Positions 1 through 6,561 of a DNA stretch of 9,832 nucleotides are shown here, one piece after another; positions within the stretch are counted from its first letter, which is position 1, and each line of letters begins with the position of its first letter. Source of the DNA: Deltaproteobacteria bacterium (GTDB lineage: Bacteria > Desulfobacterota > Desulfobulbia > Desulfobulbales > SURF-16); NCBI GenBank assembly GCA_029939635.1, contig JAOZSN010000110.1, forward strand, positions 1 through 9,832, in the 5' to 3' direction. Position numbers and translations under genes: made by a program. The notes below the pieces were generated by a model. It ran no database searches and was not told the DNA's origin. It saw nothing but the letters and a program-made list of their open reading frames with translations.

Positions 1-1242
1 ATTGCCGAATTGCTGGCTGCCAATGCTCCCAATGTCTCTATTCATCCTGGTCGTTTTTCCAGTTGGCATGGTACTGATTTTCAGCGTATCCGTTCCTTGG
101 CCTGTATGGCAGGTATGCTTGGTGCCTTTGGTGTTCCTGGTGGTTTTGTTAAGGGGAAAGGTCCTGGTGGCTTTGGCAAGATTAAATGGGGTCATGGTGC
201 TGAAGCTCCTCAGGCTCTGCATCGTGCCGCTGATATCTATCCGCAATCCCCTGCTGGTACTCCCACCGATCTGATCCGGAACTGTGCCATCAGCAGTAAG
301 CCATATCCAATCAAGTCCTGTGTTGTCTGGGGTCAGAACCCCATGCAGACCATCCCTGGTCAGCAGAAGACCGTTGCCATGCTCAAACAGATGGATTTTG
401 TCATGTGTGTTGATGTAATGCCCACTGACATCACCATGTATGCTGATATACTCCTGCCCGAGTCTTCCTATCTTGAGCGTTTCGATTATATTAAGAAGGG
501 TACCCAGTGGGATTTCAGTGCCAAGCATGAGCAGTATATTTCTGCCCGTATGCCCATGGTTAAAGCAGATTACGAGCGTAAGGATCAGGTTTATATCTGT
601 AATGAGCTTGCCAAGCGTCTGGGGCATGAACATGCCATTCCTGTTCATACCATTGAAGAGATGGTTAATAAGCAATTAGAGCCTGTTGGCCTGTCCATCG
701 ACAAACTGATTGCCGAGGATGGTATCCATATTCAGCCAGGAAAAGATCCCTATGGCAAAAAATTGGATATTAACTTCTACCTGGAAGAACTACAGGACGA
801 GTATAATCTTCCTGCTGCTCCCACCTATGTACCCATTCCCCAGCCACCCAAGGGTTATTTCCGGATGCTTTTTGGGCGTACACCCCTGCATAGTTTTAAC
901 AGGACTCAGAATAATATCTGGCTCCATAATGGTATGCCGGAGAATCCTGTCTGGGTTAATGATAAGATGGCCAAGCGTCTCGGTCTTAAAGATGGTGACC
1001 GGATCTCCATGGTGAACAGTGAGGGTGTTAAGTCTGACACCACCTCCCATGTCAAGGTTACCCCTGGTATCCGCCAGGATTGTATCTACATGGCTCATGG
1101 CTTTGGCACCAAGAACAGTGCCATGACTGTGGCTAAGGATGCTGGTATTGATGATCAGAAGCTTTGTACCATTCTGGCCGTTGACAAGGAGACTGGTTGT
1201 AGCGGTATGCGGAACAACTTCGTCAAACTGGTCAAGGCATAG
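1..1242 (+). CDS. Molybdopterin oxidoreductase catalytic subunit, PsrA/PhsA-like, 3' part (5' end outside window)
   Basis: The reading frame is open from the first base and ends at TAG 1240-1242, leaving 413 residues; members of this DMSO-reductase superfamily are usually about 700-950 residues, so the N-terminal [4Fe-4S] domain and any Tat signal lie upstream. Visible are a WHGTD stretch and an 'ACMAGMLGAFGVPGG' segment typical of the bis-molybdopterin region, then 'MPTDITMYADILLPESSYLERFD', a hallmark of polysulfide/thiosulfate-type enzymes. The C-terminal dinucleotide-binding domain begins around 'FGRTPLHSFNRTQNN' and ends with 'CSGMRNNFVKLVK'. The enzyme probably reduces a sulfur compound such as polysulfide, thiosulfate or tetrathionate, taking electrons from the ferredoxin subunit encoded 36 nt downstream. 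The family call is firm. The substrate is inferred, and arsenate or another oxyanion cannot be excluded from this fragment. Confidence 0.88.
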   Translation: MAELLAANAPNVSIHPGRFSSWHGTDFQRIRSLACMAGMLGAFGVPGGFVKGKGPGGFGKIKWGHGAEAPQALHRAADIYPQSPAGTPTDLIRNCAISSKPYPIKSCVVWGQNPMQTIPGQQKTVAMLKQMDFVMCVDVMPTDITMYADILLPESSYLERFDYIKKGTQWDFSAKHEQYISARMPMVKADYERKDQVYICNELAKRLGHEHAIPVHTIEEMVNKQLEPVGLSIDKLIAEDGIHIQPGKDPYGKKLDINFYLEELQDEYNLPAAPTYVPIPQPPKGYFRMLFGRTPLHSFNRTQNNIWLHNGMPENPVWVNDKMAKRLGLKDGDRISMVNSEGVKSDTTSHVKVTPGIRQDCIYMAHGFGTKNSAMTVAKDAGIDDQKLCTILAVDKETGCSGMRNNFVKLVKA

Positions 1243-1261
1243 AGAACGCTTAGATATTCCT

Positions 1262-1267
1262 AGGAGG
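1262..1267 (+). promoter_or_regulatory. Shine-Dalgarno site of the ferredoxin subunit gene
   Basis: AGGAGG lies 11 nt before the ATG at 1279. It is a perfect core match at somewhat long spacing, and it fixes the start codon in the 36-nt gap between the two subunit genes. Confidence 0.75.
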
Positions 1268-1278
1268 ATATATTAGTT

Positions 1279-2082
1279 ATGCAATATTCAATGGTAATTG
1301 ATTTAAATAAATGTGTGGGGTGTCATGCCTGCACTATCGCCTGTAAGGCGGAATGGGATGTTCCGGCTGATAAGGGTAGAAACTGGGTTCATCGTTTAGG
1401 ACCTGCCAATACCCCTGAGGGTCTGGCTTCTACTTACTATCCTGGCCTATGTAATCACTGTAATGAGCCTGCCTGTGTTCCTGTATGCCCGGCTGATCCT
1501 ATCGAGAAGACCTTTAAGGATAAGAAAACTGGCAAGACTGTCACTATGGAAGTTGCAGCCACCTATAAAGATCCCTTTAACGGTACTGTTCAAGTTGATA
1601 AGGCCCGTTGTCTTGGTTGTGGTGCCTGTGCTGATGCCTGTCCGTATAGCGCTCGTTATATCAACGAGAATCAGGTGAACGAAGAGACTGGCAGTGATGG
1701 TACGGTAGATAAGTGTACCTACTGCATGCCTCGTGTTGAGGCTGGTCTTGATCCTGCCTGTGTGCAGACCTGTCTGGCTGGTGCTCGGATCTTCGGTGAT
1801 ATTGATGATCCTAATTCTGCGGTCAGCAAGTACAAGAAGAATGGTGCCGTAGCTCTGACCTCTGCCAATGTAAATATTGGCTCCAATGGTCTCTATGCAG
1901 CTAATAAGCGTGACATGAGTTTACTTATGTCTTCTTCTGCTCCACAAACCATGCCTGAGGCCAATATGCGCCGCATCTTGATGGCTAAGATGAAGCCTGG
2001 TATGAAGAAAGCTGCCAACACCTTGGGCCTTATGGGTCTGGTTGGTGCTGTAGCGGTCAAAGGTATGAACGACGACAAATAA
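1279..2082 (+). CDS. Four-cluster [4Fe-4S] ferredoxin subunit of the molybdoenzyme (PsrB/PhsB/DmsB-like)
   Basis: This 267-residue electron-transfer subunit has sixteen cysteines in four groups: C12/15/18/22, C58/61/66/70, C111/114/117/121 and C146/149/161/165, enough for four [4Fe-4S] clusters. That pattern and the opening 'MVIDLNKCVGCHACTIAC' are those of the B subunits of polysulfide, thiosulfate, DMSO and related reductases. It should pass electrons to the upstream catalytic subunit. Two features are less usual: a lysine/threonine-rich insertion at about residues 75-105 between the second and third cysteine groups, and a C-terminal extension of about 85 residues ending in a short hydrophobic stretch (about 248-260) before a charged 'NDDK' end. 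No membrane-anchor gene (NrfD/PsrC type) follows, because a terminator comes directly after, so any quinol-linked partner must be upstream or elsewhere. No Tat motif is present; export, if any, would be by hitchhiking on the A subunit. Confidence 0.93.
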   Translation: MQYSMVIDLNKCVGCHACTIACKAEWDVPADKGRNWVHRLGPANTPEGLASTYYPGLCNHCNEPACVPVCPADPIEKTFKDKKTGKTVTMEVAATYKDPFNGTVQVDKARCLGCGACADACPYSARYINENQVNEETGSDGTVDKCTYCMPRVEAGLDPACVQTCLAGARIFGDIDDPNSAVSKYKKNGAVALTSANVNIGSNGLYAANKRDMSLLMSSSAPQTMPEANMRRILMAKMKPGMKKAANTLGLMGLVGAVAVKGMNDDK

Positions 2083-2113
2083 ACTGTCGTTTTCGTATCA
2101 TAGTTGTTGAGTG

Positions 2114-2149
2114 AAAAGCGGTCTGAACCTTGTGTTCAGACCGCTTTTT
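2114..2149. terminator. Strong bidirectional rho-independent terminator
   Basis: A perfect 15-bp stem pairs 2114-2128 with 2134-2148 around a 5-nt loop (CTTGT). The GC-rich core AGCGGTCTGAAC is flanked by an A-run on the left and a T-run on the right, so it works read from either strand. It sits 31 nt after the ferredoxin gene and 15 nt beyond the stop of the convergent sulfite reductase gene, and probably ends both transcripts. Confidence 0.93.
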
Positions 2150-2164
2150 GTTTTATGATCGTAG

Positions 2165-2824
2165 TCATATTGATTTTGGGTTGAGCACTGCCTCTTTAAG
2201 TTCTGTCAGTGAGGTGTGTTCCATGAAACGGGCGGAACGTTCCAGGTTACGGGCCTTGCTGGCGTAAAATTCAAGAACCCTTCGGGCCAGGCCGAGCACC
2301 TCGTTATCGTTGAGGTGCTTTGCTATAACATCTCCAATACGTGGGTTGCCGCCGCCATTGCCACCAAAAATTAGGGTCCAGCCCTTTTTCTTACCAAAGA
2401 TACCAAGATCGCGAATATAGCTTTCGCAACAATTCATGGGGCAACCAGAGACACCTACCTTAGTCTTGGCTGGCAAGATGATGTCAACTAACTCTTCCTG
2501 TAGGCGTTTACCTAAGGCAAAGGAGTGCTGGCGGCCATATTTACAATAGCCCTTGCCTGGGCAGGCCTGGATATAGGTTAATCCGTTGCCTTTTGTTGGT
2601 TTTATGTTTGGTATGCCCAGTTTGGCATTAACTATCTCTTGTTCTGCTGGATCCATGCCGACAAAGGCTAGGCGTTGGGCCGAGGTTATTTTTATAAGAG
2701 GGATATCGTGCTCCCGGGCGATGGAGGCGATATTTTCTAAGACCTCAGGAGTAACCATGCCCATTTCTGGGCCGGGAACAACTTGGTAGGTATTTGGGAC
2801 GCTATCTGGGGCAGGAAATTTCAT
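2165..2824 (-). CDS. Small assimilatory-type (low-spin) siroheme/[4Fe-4S] sulfite reductase
   Basis: The 219-residue protein consists of little more than one nitrite/sulfite reductase ferredoxin-like half domain plus one siroheme-[4Fe-4S] domain. The cofactor cysteines are C88 and C94 (C-x5-C in 'ACPGKGYC') and C128 and C132 (C-x3-C in 'GCPMNC'), the arrangement that binds a cluster bridged to siroheme. Length and motifs fit the roughly 27-kDa monomeric assimilatory-type sulfite reductase known from Desulfovibrio vulgaris, rather than dissimilatory DsrA/DsrB or the roughly 570-residue CysI. It presumably reduces sulfite to sulfide in the cytoplasm, although the physiological role of this family is unsettled. 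The start is set by GGAGGAA at 2830-2836 (minus strand), 5 nt before the ATG. It stands alone, convergent with the molybdoenzyme operon. An NAD(P)H-nitrite-reductase-like role is a less likely alternative. Confidence 0.88.
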   Translation of the reverse strand: MKFPAPDSVPNTYQVVPGPEMGMVTPEVLENIASIAREHDIPLIKITSAQRLAFVGMDPAEQEIVNAKLGIPNIKPTKGNGLTYIQACPGKGYCKYGRQHSFALGKRLQEELVDIILPAKTKVGVSGCPMNCCESYIRDLGIFGKKKGWTLIFGGNGGGNPRIGDVIAKHLNDNEVLGLARRVLEFYASKARNLERSARFMEHTSLTELKEAVLNPKSI

Positions 2825-2837
2825 GGCGGTTCCTCCG

Positions 2838-3026
2838 GCAAAGCCGTATTAGTCGGTGTCTATCTGTGGTTTAGCCTTATCATAATAAGGCTTTGGTTCG
2901 TACCAATGCTGAATTGTTTTTCGTGGGCATACCCGGATGGGAGGAGTTGTCTTTCCGGCTACGGACACCAGTTGGTGTTAAAAGCGGAGAGAACTACCCC
3001 TCGCTCCGGCGATTTGGCACGGAAAA
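2838..3026 (-). promoter_or_regulatory. Long, hairpin-rich 5' leader of the sulfite reductase gene
   Basis: If transcription starts near 3026, the sulfite reductase mRNA carries a leader of about 200 nt with no convincing ORF. On the minus strand, TTTTCCG (about 3018-3024) can pair with CGGAAAG (about 2951-2957), one pair being G-U. This would enclose a CGGAG/CTCCG hairpin and an ACACC-AACT-GGTGT hairpin (2965-2978), giving a closed three-way-junction shape. Further 3' lie TTGGT-ACGA-ACCAA (2893-2906) and an 8-bp palindrome (2873-2892). I could not match it to a riboswitch class I know. Regulatory RNA is an inference. Confidence 0.35.
2873..2892. repeat. Perfect inverted repeat AGCCTTAT-N4-ATAAGGCT
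   Basis: Two perfect 8-nt arms are separated by CATA, about 50 nt upstream of the sulfite reductase start codon. It could be a repressor operator in DNA or a hairpin in the leader RNA. No T-run follows on the minus strand, so it is not a classic terminator. Confidence 0.5.
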
Positions 3027-3040
3027 GAACCTATTATAAT
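3014..3040 (+). promoter_or_regulatory. Possible promoter for uvrC
   Basis: TTGGCA (3014-3019) and TATAAT (3035-3040) are close to sigma-70 consensus, but the spacer is only 15 nt, shorter than optimal. The TATAAT overlaps the minus-strand -10 proposed for the sulfite reductase gene, so only one of the two may be real. An alternative plus-strand promoter is TTGACT (3060-3065) with a weak TACTGT (3082-3087). Confidence 0.3.
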
Positions 3041-3073
3041 GACCAAATTTGAAAAAGCATTGACTTAGATCAT
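3033..3073 (-). promoter_or_regulatory. Candidate FNR/CRP-type activated promoter of the sulfite reductase gene
   Basis: On the minus strand a perfect TATAAT occupies 3038 down to 3033 with no recognisable -35 hexamer 16-18 nt upstream. Instead TTGAC-TTAG-ATCAT (plus-strand reading, 3060-3073) matches 8 of 10 fixed positions of the FNR-family consensus TTGAT-N4-ATCAA. With +1 near 3026 the centre of this box is about -40.5, the position expected for class II activation. The motif match is seen; regulation by an FNR/CRP-family factor is inferred. Confidence 0.4.
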
Positions 3074-3150
3074 ATCTACACTACTGTTTTTCACTTCCTG
3101 AGTTTCCCTTTGGTCGCGTAATCTCACCTTACATAATTTCATTGCCCTCT

Positions 3151-4959
3151 ATGTCTGTTCTTACCTCTGAATTTCTCGCTACTGTCTCCACTGATCCTGG
3201 TGTCTATCTCATGATGGACAAACAGCACCAGGTAATCTATGTGGGGAAGGCACTTAACTTACGTAAGCGTGTTTCATCATATGCACGTTTTAAGGGTTCT
3301 AGTCACAGTAAAACCGGGGCTATGATCCGCCGTATTGTCTCGGTGGAGTTTATCATAACCCGCACTGAAAAAGAGGCCCTTATCCTTGAGGCCTCTTTGA
3401 TAAAAAAACATCGTCCTAAATATAATGTCATCCTGCGGGATGATAAGAATTACCCCCTCATCAAGGTGACCGTGCAGGATGAGTGGCCCCAGGTATTGAT
3501 GACCAGGAGGCGCAGCAAGGATGGCGCACGGTATTTTGGCCCCTATGCCTCTTCTTCAGCTATGTGGTCAACCCTGCGTTTGCTTAACTCCCTCTTTCCT
3601 TTGCGACGTTGCAAAGGCAGCAAGGTAAAGCAACGCCAGCGCCCCTGTCTTAATGGTCAGATGCGCCATTGTTTGGCGCCTTGTTTGGGAACAGCTGATT
3701 GGGACAAGTATCAGCTGGATGTGGCTCGGGTGGTGATGATCCTTGAGGGTAAGAATCGTCAGCTCATTAGCCAGCTAAGGGATGAGATGGCCCAGGCCGC
3801 TGCTCATTTAGCCTTCGAGGAGGCTGCAGGCATACGTGATCAAATTGGTGCCTTGGAAAAAACAGTGGAAAAACAGCTGGTGGTGGCAGGTAAGGAGCGT
3901 AACCATGATGTCTTTGGTCTGGTTTTAGAAGGTGGTTCCCTCTCTGTCTCTGTACTCATGGTGCGCCATGGTATGCTTATCTCCCATACCTCGTTTTTTA
4001 TGGCCGAACCCGTGGGGTCGCCAGCAGAGATTTTGGCCGAGGTGGTGCGCCGCTATTATGGAGATGAACACGAATTGGTGGCGGAACTGTTGCTCCCCTG
4101 GTCCACCCATGAGGATGACTTGTTAGTCAAGTATCTTAGTGAGTTACGTGGTGCTCGGGTGCAGATCAAGGTGCCACAGCGCGGTGATCTTGTCCGTTTG
4201 GTGGAGATGGCTAACACCAATGCCAAACAGCTCTTTGCTGAGCGCGATAAACAAAAGAAATCCTGGCAGGTGCTGGCTGGCCAACTAGAGAAACTATTGC
4301 ACCTTGGTCGTTTCCCCCAGCGTATTGAGTGTGTGGATATCTCTAATATCAGTGGCCAGCAGGCTGTGGGCTCTCTGGTCTGTTTTGTCGGTGGCCAGCC
4401 AGAAAAAAAGCTCTACCGTCATTACAAGATTAAGACCGTAAAAGGCCCTAATGATTATGCCATGATGGCTGAGGTTCTCAAACGCCGTTTTGATCCAGCC
4501 AAAGACCCTGCCCTTCCTGATCTGCTCCTCCTGGATGGTGGTAAGGGTCAGTTGAACATGGCACGGCAGGTCATGGAGGATCTCGCTCTAACAGGGCGTT
4601 TTGATTTGGCTGGTATTGCCAAGGAACGGCAGGAGGAAGGGGAGAAGCTCTTTCGGCCTGGTCGTAAAAATCCTATCTTGCTTGATCGCCATTCCCAGCT
4701 TTTACTCTATCTCATGCGTATTCGTGATGAGTCCCATCGTTTTGGTATCACCTTTCATCGCAAATTACGTCATAAGGCTGCCTTTAGCTCCGAGCTTGAT
4801 ACAATCCCTGGTATTGGTCCGGCCCGTAAGGCGAAATTATTGAAATCCCTTGGTTCATTGAGCGCCATTAAAGCAGCCTCAGAGGATGAGTTGTCCCAGG
4901 TGGAGACCATTGGCTCTGAGTTGGCCGCTATTATTCATCGTTCTTTATTGCTGGATTGA
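3151..4959 (+). CDS. uvrC: UvrABC system protein C (excinuclease subunit)
   Basis: UvrC makes both incisions around a DNA lesion in the UvrA/UvrB complex during nucleotide excision repair in the cytoplasm. The 602-residue product has the full domain order. The N-terminal GIY-YIG nuclease has GVY at 17-19, YVG at 30-32, R38 and E80. The four iron-sulfur cysteines C154, C166, C174 and C178 match the positions in the E. coli protein. A UvrB-binding UVR helix pair lies at about 200-240. The RNase H-like nuclease domain has D396 ('VDISN'), D462 ('LLLLDGGKGQ') and H529. A tandem helix-hairpin-helix follows from about 545 ('IPGIGPARKAKLL'). I chose ATG 3151; an in-frame TTG at 3142 would add three residues. 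Neither has a clear ribosome-binding site. Length is normal and all key residues are intact. The gene starts divergently from the sulfite reductase gene. Confidence 0.97.
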   Translation: MSVLTSEFLATVSTDPGVYLMMDKQHQVIYVGKALNLRKRVSSYARFKGSSHSKTGAMIRRIVSVEFIITRTEKEALILEASLIKKHRPKYNVILRDDKNYPLIKVTVQDEWPQVLMTRRRSKDGARYFGPYASSSAMWSTLRLLNSLFPLRRCKGSKVKQRQRPCLNGQMRHCLAPCLGTADWDKYQLDVARVVMILEGKNRQLISQLRDEMAQAAAHLAFEEAAGIRDQIGALEKTVEKQLVVAGKERNHDVFGLVLEGGSLSVSVLMVRHGMLISHTSFFMAEPVGSPAEILAEVVRRYYGDEHELVAELLLPWSTHEDDLLVKYLSELRGARVQIKVPQRGDLVRLVEMANTNAKQLFAERDKQKKSWQVLAGQLEKLLHLGRFPQRIECVDISNISGQQAVGSLVCFVGGQPEKKLYRHYKIKTVKGPNDYAMMAEVLKRRFDPAKDPALPDLLLLDGGKGQLNMARQVMEDLALTGRFDLAGIAKERQEEGEKLFRPGRKNPILLDRHSQLLLYLMRIRDESHRFGITFHRKLRHKAAFSSELDTIPGIGPARKAKLLKSLGSLSAIKAASEDELSQVETIGSELAAIIHRSLLLD

Positions 4960-5005
4960 AGTTTTCTGTTGCCAAGTCTCGCATTTTGGGTGATTCATAT
5001 AGACT

Positions 5006-5941
5006 ATGATAGAGAGGACACCCATACCGTCAGCGCAATCATTTTTTGCCATTGATGGTGCTAAAATAAAGAGCATTCGCGAAGCTCAGAAGCTGACCCA
5101 GCTCTATGTAGCTACCTGTTTGGAAATCACGGTTGATACTGTATCGCGCTGGGAAAATGGTCGTTCTCCTAATATTAAGCTGGAAAATGCAGAGAAACTA
5201 GCTGAAATTTTCGATATTTCCCTGGCTGATATTGAAGATAGTCCCCCATTGCCTGATGAGGATGAGGTTCGCGCTGTTGATTCTAATGACAATGGGCAGG
5301 CTACTATTTCCAAGCTTTGGTGGGTTGGTTTACTTGGTCTTCTTGCGGTTATCGGGATTGTTGTGTTCCTTCTCCTGTCTCCGAGTAGTGTGAAGATAGA
5401 GATGGATGTGCAGCGCCTTTTACCCAGACATGCCTCCCCCCAGCAACCTTTTCCTGTGGTTATTCGGGTTCAGACCCACAGTGAGCAGCAGGTTTCTTTC
5501 ATTCTCAAGGAGCAGGTGGCAGAGGGGTGTCAGGTCATTGAGGGCGAACCGCCCCTTATGGCTGTGAACCAAGAGGGGCGTTTTATCAAGTGGCTCAGTC
5601 AGAGTGGGGGTGATGATACTCTCTATTTTGCTTACCTTGCTCAGGCAGGTCCAGACCTCCAGGAGGGGGCCACTCTCTCTTTTGATGGGGAGGTGCTGGT
5701 CAAGGGTCGCTTTGCCCATAAGCAGGCCATCGCTGGTGTCAGTAGTCTGGTTATCATTAACTACCATTGGGCTGATGCTAATCGTGATTATGTCATTGAC
5801 GATGAAGAAATCCTCACTATCTATAATTCTTTTAAGGTGTTGAAGGATCTTGGTGTGGATATTGCTGAAATTCAGCAGATCTGGGCCAGCAAGGGTTATC
5901 GCTGGAATCAGGATGATGAAAAATTTGTTGAGATTCCCTAG
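5006..5941 (+). CDS. Membrane-anchored XRE-family HTH protein with extracytoplasmic beta-type domain and EF-hand/dockerin-like loop
   Basis: I know no named family for this 311-residue architecture. Residues 17-77 form an XRE/Cro helix-turn-helix, with recognition-helix region 'TVDTVSRWENG' (42-52). An acidic linker (78-97) leads to one membrane span at about 104-124, giving a cytoplasmic N terminus. Residues 130-235 are beta-rich, with 'AEGCQVIEG' and 'FIKWL' (193-197) resembling DUF11-like beta-sandwich modules. Residues 257-268 (DANRDYVIDDEE) are a canonical 12-residue EF-hand/dockerin loop with acidic or Asn ligands at 1, 3, 5, 9 and 12 and Ile at 8. The layout recalls RodZ or one-component membrane regulators such as CadC, but RodZ is not expected to have the EF-hand. 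It may sense calcium or bind an envelope partner and relay this to DNA. It begins 46 nt after uvrC without a clear ribosome-binding site and is followed 15 nt later by a secreted protein gene. Confidence 0.85.
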   Translation: MIERTPIPSAQSFFAIDGAKIKSIREAQKLTQLYVATCLEITVDTVSRWENGRSPNIKLENAEKLAEIFDISLADIEDSPPLPDEDEVRAVDSNDNGQATISKLWWVGLLGLLAVIGIVVFLLLSPSSVKIEMDVQRLLPRHASPQQPFPVVIRVQTHSEQQVSFILKEQVAEGCQVIEGEPPLMAVNQEGRFIKWLSQSGGDDTLYFAYLAQAGPDLQEGATLSFDGEVLVKGRFAHKQAIAGVSSLVIINYHWADANRDYVIDDEEILTIYNSFKVLKDLGVDIAEIQQIWASKGYRWNQDDEKFVEIP

Positions 5942-5956
5942 AAGGAGGATGTGCTG

Positions 5957-6412
5957 ATGACGAAGCTTTCTCTTGGTGCCCAGCGCAGTGTATTGCTGGC
6001 TGTTTTGTTGGTAATGAGTCTGTTTGTAGTGGTAGACTGTGCGGTAGCCGCTGATCTTGCTGAGATTCGAGCCCGCTATAGTCAGCCACGGGGTACAAAA
6101 ATCAGCTGGAAGATTCATATCCCTTCACCACCACCAGCAGCGGTTATTGTTCTACAGAGCATTCCGCCTGGCACTATTATCAAGAATTCATCTCCATCTC
6201 ATAGTAGTTACGACTCTGCCTCTGGCACGGTTAAATGGCTATTGAGCGCGGTTCAGCCTGGTACCATTAAAATGAAAATGGAGCTGGGTAGACCCATTCG
6301 TAAAAAGGGTGAGATCCACGGTAAGATCATTTTTCAGGATACATCCTCCAGAGCCATTGCCGAAGGTTCCATGACCTCGAAAAATAAAAAGAAGGCCATT
6401 GAGGGCTGCTAA
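5957..6412 (+). CDS. Small secreted protein of unknown function, probable partner of the preceding membrane HTH protein
   Basis: The 151-residue product starts with a signal peptide: basic N terminus, hydrophobic core at about 12-26 and an 'AVAA' cleavage region at 29-32. The ATG at 5957 is preferred over GTG 5951 because AGGAGG (5943-5948) lies 8 nt before the ATG but only 2 nt before the GTG. The mature part is beta-rich with a lysine-rich tail ending in a terminal cysteine (C151). Its 'SIPPGTII' (68-75) and 'TVKWL' (91-95) parallel 'VAEGCQVI' and 'FIKWL' of the upstream protein; the shared Gly-to-Trp distance is 22 residues in both (G72-W94 and G174-W196). So it probably carries a related beta-sandwich domain. 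The 15-nt gap and strong ribosome-binding site indicate one transcript. I see no catalytic motif. It is not a lipoprotein by the usual lipobox rule, despite C28. Confidence 0.8.
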   Translation: MTKLSLGAQRSVLLAVLLVMSLFVVVDCAVAADLAEIRARYSQPRGTKISWKIHIPSPPPAAVIVLQSIPPGTIIKNSSPSHSSYDSASGTVKWLLSAVQPGTIKMKMELGRPIRKKGEIHGKIIFQDTSSRAIAEGSMTSKNKKKAIEGC

Positions 6413-6561
6413 TGGCACATTCTGTTGAATTCTGATCGTGCCCTAAACCATTCTCATCTGCGTGGGAATGGTAACAGAAGACTCGTCATTTTGTGCTTTT
6501 TGAAAGTACTACATGTGCTGTCCCTCTTTTTCTGGTTTTTCTATAGATACCCGTGTGCCTG
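6413..6561. other. Convergent spacer without a gene
   Basis: These 149 nt lie between the ends of the secreted-protein gene and the small membrane-protein gene. They contain the hairpin at 6447-6472 and a weaker GGCAC/GTGCC pair (6414-6418 with 6438-6442). No convincing ORF is present. Confidence 0.6.
6447..6472. terminator. Hairpin, possible weak terminator between convergent genes
   Basis: ACCATTCTC (6447-6455) pairs with GGGAATGGT (6464-6472), 9 bp including one G-T pair, around an 8-nt loop. There is no T-run of note on either side, so termination here is uncertain. Position between two convergent genes is the main support. Confidence 0.35.

Noticed and set aside
2838..3026. Known riboswitch (cobalamin, SAM, TPP, c-di-GMP or molybdenum cofactor) before the sulfite reductase gene
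   Set aside because: I compared the conserved boxes I remember for these classes and found no convincing match, so only an unassigned structured leader is reported.
2783..3052. Plus-strand ORF of 89 codons over the sulfite reductase start and leader
   Set aside because: No ribosome-binding site, overlaps the start of the reductase gene on the other strand, and no domain is recognisable.
5006..5941. Simple RodZ annotation
   Set aside because: The HTH plus membrane span fits, but the EF-hand loop, the full DNA-recognition motif and the gene neighbours do not point to RodZ specifically.
5420..6118. Minus-strand ORF of 232 codons across the end of the XRE gene and start of the secreted-protein gene
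   Set aside because: It lies opposite two well-supported genes, spans their junction, and its product shows no recognisable domain or sensible composition.
5957..6412. Lipoprotein assignment for the small secreted protein because of C28
   Set aside because: The residues before the cysteine (VVVD) do not fit a lipobox, and a normal AVA/AA cleavage site follows.
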